From the NCBI GenBank assembly GCA_036272935.1, contig DATAXP010000104.1, positions 1 to 33,993 on the forward strand: a stretch of DNA of 33,993 bases. The letters are read 5' to 3'. The notes beneath the pieces were generated by a model that was not told the origin of the DNA, searched no databases, and was given only the letters and a program-made list of their open reading frames with translations. The DNA is from DATAXP01 sp036272935 (GTDB taxonomy: Bacteria; Planctomycetota; Planctomycetia; Pirellulales; PNKZ01). Below are positions 16,859 through 25,312 of this stretch, piece by piece. Each line of letters begins with the position of its first letter. Position 1 is the first letter of the stretch. A program made the position numbers and the translations under genes.

Positions 16859-17487
16859 GCATCGCCGCAAAAAAACGCCTGCTCATCTTTACGCGCTATC
16901 CGGAACCCGGCCAAGTCAAAACGCGGCTCATCCCCTTCCTAGGCGAGGAAGGGGCGGCGTCACTACACCGCCAAATGATCGAACACACGCTGCGCTGGGC
17001 GCGTGCGTGGCAACGGCATTCGGAGGCCTGTGCTGAAGTGCACTTTGCGTCCGGTAGTCTGGCCAAGATGCAATCCATGTTTGGACACGACCTGTCGTAC
17101 GTTCGCCAGGCCGATGGTGACTTGGGACAGCGCTTGATCGCAGCCACGTGCGGCGATTTACGGGCCACCGTTATTGTGGGCACCGACTGCCCGGCGCTTT
17201 CGGAGGATCACGTAATCCAAGCCTTCGATGCGCTCACGACGCACGACGTGGTCATTGGGCCGGCAACCGACGGCGGATACTACTTGATCGGCATACGCCG
17301 CTGTGCCCCAGTATTCTTCCAAGGAATTGATTGGGGCACCGCCACTGTGTGCGCTGCAACCCGACGCATCGCTGCGGAACAGCGGCTTTCGTTGACACTG
17401 TTGGAATTGTTGTCTGATGTTGATGAGCCTAAGGACTTACCGCTTTGGGAGGCCGCGACGCGCGAATCGGCGCGAAACGCCACCTAA
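16855..17487 (+). CDS. TIGR04282-type arsenosugar-associated glycosyl/nucleotidyltransferase
   Basis: 210 aa from the ATG at 16855, which overlaps the arsS stop; the longer open frame upstream lies inside arsS. It is a small GT-A-fold protein with 'LLIFTRYPEPGQVKTRLIP' at the nucleotide-binding N-terminus, 'DLGQRL' mid-protein, 'VIVGTDCPALSEDHV' and 'DVVIGPATDGGYYLIGI'. This is the TIGR04282 family, related to CofC/MobA nucleotidyltransferases and annotated as an arsenosugar biosynthesis glycosyltransferase because it co-occurs with ArsS. The exact reaction is not settled in the literature I know. It probably acts on the ribosyl-arsenical made by ArsS or makes the activated sugar donor. It is the last gene of the plus-strand array. 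Confidence 0.88.
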   Translation: MSIAAKKRLLIFTRYPEPGQVKTRLIPFLGEEGAASLHRQMIEHTLRWARAWQRHSEACAEVHFASGSLAKMQSMFGHDLSYVRQADGDLGQRLIAATCGDLRATVIVGTDCPALSEDHVIQAFDALTTHDVVIGPATDGGYYLIGIRRCAPVFFQGIDWGTATVCAATRRIAAEQRLSLTLLELLSDVDEPKDLPLWEAATRESARNAT

Positions 17488-17600
17488 CGAGGCAGGTCGC
17501 GCAGTGAAAGGTCGCAAAGGCAATGAAAGAACTGCGGCGCTTCTCGACGATGTCGATGTCGGTCGGTTGGACGCGGGCGGAGGCAATGATCGACCGCAGA
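17488..17600. other. Short convergent spacer without a visible terminator
   Basis: This spacer separates the end of the plus-strand arsenic/copper array from the 3' end of the minus-strand outer-membrane factor pseudogene. I looked for a GC stem followed by a T-run on either strand and saw none, so read-through transcription between the two is possible. Confidence 0.4.
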
Positions 17601-19127
17601 TTACGGGGTTGCTGCCTGCACCGCGGGAGGCAGAATCTGCTTCGTCGCGCTATCCTGCAATTGATTGAGCAAGCCTTGCTGCCGGAAGCCTCCCTGCGAT
17701 TGAATCGCCGTTCCGAGCGTCGCCGGGTTCAGGCCGCCGGTCAATTGCAGACCCTCGATCTCGACGACGATCTTGCGCAACTCCGCCAATGATTCGACGT
17801 ACGAAAGGTTGCTTTGGAAGTAGGTCTGTCGGGCTGCCAAAACCCTCGCGAAATCAAATTCCCCCGCCTTGTAGCCAGCGGTCGTCAGGTCAAGGTTTTC
17901 CTTGGCATCGGTCAGAATCTCCGACCGAAGCTGCTCGACGCTGTTGCGGACAACCTCGTAACGGCGGAACGACGCGGCCAACGTGTCGCGGAGCACCAGC
18001 CGTACGCGCTCGATTTCCGCTTGCGCTTCACGAATGTCGGCGTAGGCATGGAAGATGTTTCCCTGATTTCGATTGTAGAGTGGCACCGGCAGTGCCAGCA
18101 GCGTGCTGACGTTCGTCGAGCCGGTAGTCTTGTCGTATTCCGTGACCGTTTGCACCGTAAGGTTGGGGATCGGCTGCGCCTGCTCACGGCGAGGTTCAGC
18201 GCGAGCGTGGCCCAGTCGCACTTCAGCGGCGCGCAGCTGTGGACTGGCTTGCAACAGCACGTCGAGCGAGCTTCCCAGTTGAAGGCGGGTAGCGGACCAT
18301 CGAGGTCGCCGAGGACACGCGTCTCGGGCAGGCCCGGTCGACCGATGATGGTCGAGAGTTGTTCCCACGCGGCACGGTGACGAAACCGAGCGTCGGCCAG
18401 ACTCGCACGCACTACATTGCGCTGGATGCGCGCCTGGAGCACATCGATTCTCGCGCCGAGGTTCGCCCGTTGAAAATCCTCGGCCACGCGCACCCCCTCT
18501 TCCGCGACGCGCAGCAACTTTTCACCTAAGACGATCGCTTGCTGAGCACCGAGCACTTCGTAGTAGCGAATGCGCAGGTCGTTCCGCACACGCATCCGCT
18601 GGGCTTCTTGCTCCCAGCCGAGACGGTTCACCTCCTGCGCCTCGACCGCGCGCGAGCTGCCGCTTGTGAGCGGTAACAATTTCCTGGCTGAGAAACATGC
18701 CGTCGGTGCGTGACTGATCGGCCCGCGATGCATCGGTGCGGAGGTAGCCAATCTGAGGATTCGGGTACAATCCTGCTTGTTGCCAGACGCCGCGCTCCTG
18801 GTCGATCGCCGCAGCCGCTTGGGGGAGCGTCGGGTTATCGCCGAAGGCCATCGCTTCGAGGTCGGCGAGCGTCAAATCCGCGCCGACGGCCGCCGCCGCA
18901 GGCGGTGGCCCGACTGGTTCCGGCGGGAGTGTCGACGGCTGCGACATTGGCATCGCCGCAGCATTGGGCAGCCACAGCCAAGCTGAATCAGGGATCGGCG
19001 CAGGGGTTGTCGACTGCGCGAGCGCATCTGCAAGATGCGATGCGCCGAGGATCAGGCTCAGAATCGACAGCCACACTCGCATCTGCGCAAGAATGCCTAA
19101 CCAAGACAAAATGCTGCCGAAGCCCAT
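17601..19127 (-). pseudogene. Frameshifted TolC/CusC-type outer-membrane efflux protein
   Basis: Reads as one outer-membrane factor (OEP family) of about 500 aa once two frame breaks are bridged. The N-terminus is at ATG 19127 or 19082; the latter opens straight into a signal peptide (MRVWLSILSLILGA). The first segment ends 'YPNPQIGYLRT', 'FLSQEIVTAHKRQLAR'. The middle, in another frame, has 'EAQEVNRLGWEQEAQRMRVRNDL' and 'RRAAWEQLSTIIGRPGL'. The last returns to the first frame with 'SLDVLLQASPQLRAAEVRLG' and 'ALPVPLYNRNQGNI'. Break 1 fits loss of one CG unit from the CGCGCGCG tract at 18647-18654, which would restore QLARAVEAQ. Break 2 fits a 1-nt loss near 18271. It would be the outer-membrane channel for the divergent RND genes. 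It is inactive unless the breaks are sequencing errors. Confidence 0.85.
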
Positions 19128-19330
19128 GATCAGGCAGCGCGCGACGGTTCCTACGATGTTTTCGACAACGGTTATGCCTAGAGTGATTGTTGTGGCGAAT
19201 GTTCCGCCGAGTCCGATCGTAGCGGTTGTAGGGGGGCAGCAAGCATAGGCGGACGGCGATTGAGTATCATGGAGCGATCGATACAACCACCTTGCCGCTG
19301 CGCGGATGCTAGCTGTCGGAAACGCTTGCC
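19128..19330. other. Divergent intergenic region between outer-membrane factor and adaptor pseudogenes
   Basis: About 200 nt between two divergent genes of the same efflux system, so promoters for both should lie here. No convincing -35/-10 pair or operator-like inverted repeat was found by eye on either strand, and the minus-strand frame stays open through most of it. Confidence 0.4.
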
Positions 19331-20550
19331 ATGAGGCGACCATTGCTGTCGTTCCTCTTTTCGATGCTTCTCGCGCCGCTGGTGGGTTGCGAGCGCTTCG
19401 AGAGCGTCGAAGAGCGAATCCGCGAGCAGGCGATCGGTGCGGCCACGGCGCCCCATGCGGATCTGCCGCCTGACATGGTGCGCAACTCCGCCAACTCCCA
19501 GCGGTCCATCGGCATCGAAGTCGAGCCCGCGGTGAAACGCAAGGTTCGCGAAACGTTGCCCACCGTGGGCTGGCTCATTCCAAAGGTCGGTTACGAGATT
19601 GTCGTCAAGGCGCCGACGGCTGGGTTCATTCGCCCTGCAGGCGCCGCCGAGGAATTCGCGATCGGCACGATGGTCGAAAGCGACGCGGTGCTGGGGACAC
19701 TTGAAGTGTTCTTGTCGCCGCAGGAACAGGCGCAACTCGCGACGGCCAAGGAAGAGGCCGACACGATCATGAACCAGGCGCTCGTGACAATCGAGTTGGC
19801 TCAGGGGCAGTTGGAACGGCTGAAGAGCGCCCGCGATTCGGCTGCCGGCACGCGTCTGCTCGACCTGGAAGAAATCCTGCGCAAGGCGCGCGTGGCCTAC
19901 GAGGAAGGACGCGACCGGCTGCCATATCTTCCCGAAGAGCCCTACAACGGCGCCGTGAAACTTCGGCCGATCCATGTCGCGGCGCCGATCTCTGGTCGCA
20001 TTCTGCAGGTGCACGCTAGCCCGCGCCAGTTCGTGACCGCCGGCGATCCGCTGTGGACCGTCGCCAATTGGTCGACGCTGTGGCTCCGCGTTCCGGTGTT
20101 CCAGACCGACCTGTCCCGTGTCGCTGCATACGAACCGGACCTGACCATTCTGGGCGCGCACCAGGCGCTCAGGCGAAGCGCATCGATCTGCCCCAGGCCA
20201 AGAACACCAGCGAGCGCACCCTCGACCTGATCTATGAAGTCACCAATTCAGCCGAGCAGTTGCGACCCGGCCAGGCGGTTTCGGTAGCGCTGCCTTTGGG
20301 CGCCGAAATCGATCGCGTCGTGACGGCGTGTGGCGCCGTGGTTTGGGACAAGCTTGGCGGCGCTTGGGTCTACGTGCGCACCGGGCCCGAGGAATTCCGC
20401 CGTCGGCGCGTCGAGCTTGGGCAATATCTCAGCGATTCCGTGGTGATCGAGCGCGGCCTCAACCCTGGCGAAGTGGTCGTCATCGTCGGCGCCGAGGCAC
20501 TGCACGGGCAGGAATTCAAGGGCGATCTGCAAGTCGAGGACGAGGATTGA
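19331..20550 (+). pseudogene. Frameshifted RND periplasmic adaptor (CusB/CzcB-like lipoprotein)
   Basis: About 405 aa when repaired. The ATG at 19331 opens into a lipoprotein signal with lipobox LVGC. The first frame carries 'VGWLIPKVGYEIVVKAPTAGFI' (barrel/lipoyl), a helical segment rich in Lys/Glu/Gln ('QEQAQLATAKEEAD'), then 'HVAAPISGRILQVHASPRQFVTAGDPLWTVANW'. The frame breaks at about 20155-20175, where a 1-nt loss fits. The rest continues one frame back as 'LPQAKNTSERTLDLIYEVTN', 'LRPGQAVSVALPLG' and 'LNPGEVVVIVGAEALHG'. It is not Met-rich like the intact CusB, which agrees with the different permease subtype that follows 3 nt later. As written, the C-terminal quarter would not be made, so the adaptor should be non-functional. 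Confidence 0.85.
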
Positions 20551-20553
20551 GGC

Positions 20554-23500
20554 ATGCTCAGTCATCTCGTCGCCTTCTCACTGCGGTATCGGATCGTTGT
20601 GCTGTTGTTGGCAGTGATGCTGATGGTCGGCGGGATCGCCGCGGTGCGCCAGTCGCCGTGGGATGTGTTTCCCGAGTTTGCGCCGCCGCAAATCACCGTG
20701 CAGACGGTTGCTCCCGGTCTTTCGACGGAACAGGTTGAGCAACTGGTCACGGTGCCGGTCGAGGCTGCCGTCGGTGGCGTGCACCGGCTGAAGCTGCTGC
20801 GATCGTCGTCGGCGCCGGGATTGTCGGTTGCCACGATCATCTTTGAAGACGGCACCGATATCCTCGACGCTCGGCAACTGGTGAGCGAGCGCCTCACGGA
20901 AGTAACCGCCTACTTGCCGCGAGGCGTCGAGCCGCCACGCATGATGCCGTTGGCCGCTTCGACCAGTCGCTTTCTGATGGTGGGACTGCACGCGGACACG
21001 ACCTCGCTTTTCGACTTGCGGACCTTGGCCGACTGGACGCTGCGACGGCGGTTGCAGGCAGTCCCTGGTGTGGCCCACGTTGAAGTTTTTGGCGGCAATG
21101 TCAAGCAATACCAGTGCTCGTGCGTCCTGAGACATTGCGGCAATACCACATCGCGGTGGCGGACGTGGTCGCAGCGGCGCGCCGGGCTACCGGCTTCGGC
21201 GGCGCCGGTTTCATCGAAACCACCAACCAGCGCATTCCGGTGCGCCAATACGCTCGGATCGAATCGGCAGACGACCTCGCCGCCGTACCGATCGCATTCG
21301 AACAGAACGCGAATATCACGCTAAAAGATGTAGCGGAGGTGCGCATCGGCGCTGCCGACAAGTACGGCGATGCGACGATCGACGGCCGCCCCGGGGGTGC
21401 TGCTTGTTCTCTACAAGCAGCCGAACCACAACACGCTCGAAGTAACTCGCACGGTTAACCACGTGCTCGACGAACTGAAGACCGCCTTGCCGGCCGACGT
21501 CACGCTTGAGACGACCCTTTTTCGCCAGGCGTCATTCATCGAGCGGGTGATCGAGAACCTTTCATTCGCGATCGTTCTTGGGGCGGTGCTCGTGGCGATC
21601 GTCCTGGTGGCGTTTCTCATGCAGTGGCGCACCGTAGCGATCAGCCTGACAGCCATCCCGCTGTCGCTGCTCGGGGCGGTGCTGGTGCTGCGGGCGTTCG
21701 GCGGGTCGTTGAACGCGATGACGCTTGGGGGACTCGCGATCGCCGTGGGCGAGGTGGTCGACGATGCGATCGTCGACGTCGAAAACGTCGTGCGCCGTCT
21801 GCGCGAAAATCGACTCCTCGCCGAGCCACGGCCGGCATTCCGCGTCATTCTCGATGCCTCGCTCAAAGTGCGTAGCGCCCTGGTGTTCGCCACGTTCATT
21901 GTCATTCTGGTATTCGTACCGGTGTTCTTCATGGGAGGCCTGGCCGGCAGTTTCTTTCGGCCGCTGGGATTTGCGTATGTCGCCAGCACGTTGTGCTCGC
22001 TGCTCGTGGCGCTGACCGTCACGCCCGCCGTGTGCCTGTGGCTGCTGCCGGGGGCCAACGTCGACGAGCGGCGCGAGCCTCGCTTCGCCCGGATACTGAA
22101 GTCCTTGTATTTGCGAGTTCTGCCTTTGTGCCTTCGCCGGCCCCGGGCAACACTTGCGGTCGCGGCGGTGCTGCTGATTCTTGCTCTCGGCGTGACTCCC
22201 TTTTTGGGAGGCGCGTTTTTGCCCGATTTTCGGGAATCGAATTTCGTGGTTTTCATGGCCGGCAAGCCCGATAGCTCGCTAGCCGAAACCGTCCGCGCAG
22301 GAAACCACATTACCCAGCGCCTCAAGGCAATTCCCGGCGTCAAAAGCGTCGCCCACCAAATCGGCCGAGCGAACCTGTCGGAAGACACGTGGGGACCGAA
22401 CATCAGCGAAATCTGGGTCGTGCTCGATCTCGACGCCGATCATCTGGCCATCTGGAGCCAGTTGCGCGATGAACTTGCCGAGGTGCCTGGCTTCGTTTTT
22501 CAGACTAAGCAATTCCTCCGCGAACGGATCGACGAGGTGCTGACCGGCACAACTGCGGACATCGCCGTGCGCGTGGTGGGCCCTGATCTGAATACCTTGC
22601 GGGCTCAGGCGGCCGACATCGCCGAGGCCGCGGAACAGATACCCGGCGTCGTCGATTTGCGCATCGAACCGCTGGTCGATGTGCTGCAGGTCGAAATGCT
22701 GCTGCGCCCCGCGCAAGCGGCGCAATACGGCTTTTCAGTCGGCGAGCTGAACGACGCGATCCAGACCATGTTGGCCGGTACCGTAGCTGGGCAGGTCTAC
22801 GAAGGCGATGCGGTGTTCGAGGTCGTGGTGCGCGCTGACCCCGCGGTGCGATCGAACCCGACGGCTCTCGGCGATCTGTTGGTCGACTCTCCTTCGCAGG
22901 GCAAGATTCCGCTGCATGCGGTCGCCGGGACCACGATGGCCGAAGCTCCGAACCTTATCAATCGCGACAACGCAAGCCGACGGTTACTGGTGACCTGCAA
23001 TGTGTCCGGGCGCGACGTTGGGAGCGTGGTGCGCGATTGGCAAGCTCGCATTGCCGAGCGCGTCGAGTTGCCGGCAACCGGCTTATCACCTGGAGTTCGG
23101 CGGCGAGTACGAAGCGCGAAATGAGGCAGCGGTGCGGCTAGAATTGTGGAGTATTGCGAGCCTCATCGGCATTTGGATTCTTTTGTTTCTCGATTTTCAA
23201 TCCGTTCGCTTGTCGCTTTTGATCATGCTGAGCGTGCCGCTGGCGTGCGTGGGCGGCGTCGTAGCGGTGCTAATCACCGGCGGCAGCCTCTCGCTCGGCT
23301 CGCTCGTGGGCTTCGTGACCGTCTTCGGTGTCGCGGTCCGCAATGGAATCCTGATCATCAGCCATTACGAGCACCTCCGCGCTGAGGGGCAACCGCTTGA
23401 TCGAACGCTCTTGCAGCAAGGGGCAGCCGACCGGCTCTCACCGATCCTGATGACGACGGCCACCACGATGTTTGGGTTATTGCCTTTAATCATCGAAGGC

Positions 23501-23635
23501 AACTTGCCGGGGAATGAAAGCGAGCATCCGATGACCGTCGTGATTTTCGGTGGACTGGTGTCGTCGTGTTTCTTGACGCTGCTTGTCCTGCCGGCGCTGT
23601 ATAGCGTGGTGTCGTTACGGCGGCCTCGACCGTAA
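20554..23635 (+). pseudogene. Frameshifted heavy-metal RND permease of a non-CusA subtype
   Basis: About 1026 aa when repaired. It starts 'MLSHLVAFSLRYRIVVLLLAV' with 'SPWDVFPEFAPPQITVQT', typical of HME-family permeases. Three frame breaks are seen. A 1-nt loss at about 21114 breaks VKQYQ-VLVRPETL. A 1-nt gain in the G5 run at 21393-21397 restores the frame at DGRPGVLLVLYKQ. A 1-nt gain at the TT of 23083-23084 breaks ATGYHLEFGGEY. The TM4 motif is 'GEVVDDAIVDVENVVRRLREN' and the late TM motif 'AVRNGILIISHYEHL', unlike the VDAAIVMIENAHK and AETG motifs of the intact CusA. This suggests another substrate class (an HME3-like group); the metal is unknown. It follows the adaptor by 3 nt. It is non-functional as written. 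Confidence 0.87.
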
Positions 23636-23645
23636 AAAGGCACGC

Positions 23646-24134
23646 GTGTCGACAATTGTCGGACGTACAAATTGCGATCCATCAATGCCATCGGTAATTG
23701 TTTTGGCGATCATCCTGACGGCTACCGGTCTCAAGGCGGCGGATGACGAATCGGCCGAGCAGGTGTTCGAGCGACGAATCCTGCCAAACTTCAAGTCGCC
23801 GAACCCGTCCAGTTGCACGCAATGTCATTTGGGCGGCGTCGATCTGAAAGATTACATCCTGCCCTCGCACGAGAAGACGTTTCTTTCCCTCCGAGATCAA
23901 GGCTTGATCGATCTCACCGTGCCGGGCGAGTCGAAGATTCTCAAGCTCATCAACATGCGCGACGCCAATAATCCTGGCGTCGGACTGATCCAAGAACAAA
24001 CGCGCCGTGCCGAATACGATGCGTTCGCCAAATGGATCGACGCATGCGTCAGCGACCCTCGCCTACGAAATGACCAAAGCTCGACCCGGTCGAGCGGGCC
24101 CGACCAGCGACGTCGCCCGAGGTCATCCGGCACG
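23646..24134 (+). pseudogene. Planctomycete cytochrome-like gene, frameshifted and cut by an IS3 element
   Basis: The GTG at 23646 has AAAAAGG five bases upstream and lies 11 nt after the permease stop; ATG 23685 is an alternative. An N-terminal signal segment (VIVLAIILTATGLKA) is followed by 'RRILPNFKSPNPSSCTQCHLGGVDLKDYILPSHEKTF' with a CTQCH c-haem motif, then 'DPRLRN'. A 1-nt loss at the CC of 24074-24075 shifts the frame. The other frame continues with sensible sequence ('PKLDPVERARPATSPEVIRH') until the IS begins at 24135. From memory, related planctomycete proteins are much longer, so most of the C-terminus is missing. The role is probably extracytoplasmic redox or metal-linked work with the efflux genes; this is inference. 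Confidence 0.7.
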
Positions 24135-24180
24135 TGACCCCCTCCCGGAAAACTCATCCAGGCGATATGAGCGAATCCAG

Positions 24181-24198
24181 CCGGCTTTTTTGAGCCGG
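24181..24198 (+). other. Hairpin in the IS leader before orfA
   Basis: CCGGCT and AGCCGG form a 6-bp stem with a 6-nt T-rich loop, ending one base before the AAAGGA ribosome site of orfA. Comparable leader stems in insertion sequences can hide the ribosome site in read-through transcripts coming from outside. Whether this one does so is inference. Confidence 0.4.
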
Positions 24199-24210
24199 AA
24201 AGGATTCCTT

Positions 24211-24486
24211 ATGAAGAAGCGACACAGTGCGGAGCAGATCGTGGGATTGTTGCGTCAGGCGGACGTGGCATTGGGCAAGGGTCAGAAGGTGCCCGAGGTC
24301 TGTAAGCAGCTGGGGATCAGCGAGCAGACGTATTATCGTTGGCGGACGAAGTACGGCGGGATGGATCCGCAGATGGCTCGTCAGCTGCAAGAGCTGCAGA
24401 AGGAGAATGCGCGGTTGAAGCGTCTGGTGGCGGACCAGGCGTTGGACAATCAGATCTTGCGCGAGGCCGCCCGCCCAAACTGGTGA
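24211..24486 (+). CDS. IS3-family transposase OrfA (helix-turn-helix)
   Basis: 91 aa. The ATG at 24211 is preceded by AAAGGA. The N-terminal HTH (MKKRHSAEQIVGLLRQADV, KVPEVCKQLGISEQTYYRWR) and the following leucine-zipper-like helix (MARQLQELQKENARLKRLV) are standard for the OrfA DNA-binding and dimerisation subunit (PF01527-like). The gene is full length and intact. It overlaps orfB in the -1 frame, with a candidate slippery heptamer next to its stop codon. Alone it cannot transpose and may act as a repressor of the element. Confidence 0.88.
   Translation: MKKRHSAEQIVGLLRQADVALGKGQKVPEVCKQLGISEQTYYRWRTKYGGMDPQMARQLQELQKENARLKRLVADQALDNQILREAARPNW
24474..24480 (+). promoter_or_regulatory. 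Candidate -1 frameshift site (CCCAAAC) between orfA and orfB
   Basis: In the orfA frame the codons read cgC CCA AAC tgg tga, an X-XXY-YYZ heptamer directly before the stop. Slipping back one base gives CCC AAA ctg gtg, which runs straight into orfB (PKLVSPERRRR). IS3-family elements commonly make the OrfAB fusion this way. The alternative is independent initiation of orfB at the GTG at 24483, and no downstream stimulatory structure was confirmed. Confidence 0.45.
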
Positions 24487-25058
24487 GCCCCGAGCGACGG
24501 CGTCGGACCGTCGAGGCGGTCCGCAGTCGCTTGGGGCCGAATCGGATCTCGGAACGAAGGCTCTGCCGCGTGCTGGGGCAATCGCGTACGACGCAGCGTT
24601 ACGCTCGTCGGAAGCCGGACGACGATCGCCGGCTGATCGACGAGCTGCGTCGCTGGTGCGCGTGGTATCCACGGTTTGGCAGCGAGCGAGTTCACCAGCT
24701 GCTTTTAGGCACGGGCCGGCGGGTGAACTTCAAGCGCGTGCATCGCCTCTGGAAGCAGGAGCACCTGCAGGTTCCTGGCAAGCAGCGAAAACGTCGTCGT
24801 TTACCGGGCTCTAGCGCGAACGGCTGCGTGCGGCACCGGGCCTTGCATCGCAATCATGTCTGGAGCTACGACTTCCTGACCGATCGCGCGGAGGATGGTC
24901 GGCAGTTGAACTGTTGGTCGTGATTGACGAGTTCACGCGGGAGTGCCTGGCGGCGGAAGTGGCGAGGACGTTCACGTCCCGGGATGTCATGTTGACGCTT
25001 CAGTACCTGTTCGCGGTGCGTGGCGCCCCGGAGCACGTGCGTAGCGACAACGGCCCGC
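24483..25058 (+). pseudogene. IS3-family transposase OrfB, frameshifted and 3'-truncated
   Basis: Begins at GTG 24483, or by frameshift from orfA, with 'SPERRRRTVEAVRSRLG' and the 'ISERRLCRVLGQSRTTQRY' HTH_21-like part. 'YPRFGSERVHQLLLGTGR' follows, then 'NHVWSYDFLTDR' with the first catalytic Asp. A 1-nt loss at about 24911 breaks DGRQL-LLVVIDEFTREC. The sequence then continues in another frame to 'LQYLFAVRGAPEHVRSDNGP', which holds the second catalytic Asp. It ends there: the third acidic residue (Glu) of the DDE triad and the C-terminus are gone. It is inactive on two counts. Confidence 0.85.
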
Positions 25059-25312
25059 CGATGCCACCGCAGAATCGTGTCGGGCGTCATGATCGTCGCG
25101 AGGTCCGCGAGCGCTTTGCGGCCAATGAGTTTGCCTTTCACAGCGAGTCGACGTCGCTGGTCGTCGTTGAGGACCAAGCGTTTCTTGCCGATTATCTCCA
25201 ACAAGACTTGGATCTCGGCGCGTTGAAATTCGAGGGCTGATCGCTGGTGTCGATTGATCCAGCTCGACAAAGTGATCAGCAGTACGTGCCAGGGTTGAAG
25301 CAGCAGGCTCAT
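25055..25312 (-). pseudogene. N-terminal fragment (86 aa) of a different transposase/integrase
   Basis: From ATG 25312 on the minus strand the first 86 residues look like the N-terminus of an integrase-core transposase common in planctomycetes: 'MSLLLQPWHVLLITLSSWIN', then 'LNDDQRRRLAVKGK-IGRKAL', then 'MTPDTILRWHR'. After RWHR the sequence changes to the antisense of the IS3 orfB, at about 25055-25060. The catalytic domain is therefore absent. The open frame that continues beyond this point on the minus strand is meaningless orfB antisense. Confidence 0.75.

Larger units (their letters stand above)
24135..25058 (+). mobile_element. Truncated IS3-family insertion sequence
   Basis: The left end is placed at 24135, where homology to the interrupted cytochrome gene stops and the sequence reads TGACCCCCTCCCGG, a TGA-starting terminus usual for IS3-family elements, 76 nt before orfA. 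orfA and orfB follow in the usual overlapping order. The right end is missing: orfB stops matching at about 25058 and is joined to an oppositely oriented fragment of another transposase gene. No matching inverted repeat was found in the next 400 nt, so no target duplication can be read. The element should be immobile on its own. Confidence 0.8.

Noticed and set aside
19250..19330. A promoter TTGAGT/TACAAC for the adaptor pseudogene.
   Set aside because: Both boxes match consensus poorly and the spacing is not good, so it is not listed as a feature.
19178..20161. A 327-codon minus-strand frame over the adaptor pseudogene.
   Set aside because: The plus strand gives clear adaptor sequence here; the minus frame is compositionally odd and without motifs.
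18271..23084. Programmed frameshifting as the explanation for the breaks in the outer-membrane factor, adaptor and permease.
   Set aside because: The shifts go in both directions and lack shared slippery motifs or stop codons placed as in known recoding sites; decay or sequence error is simpler.
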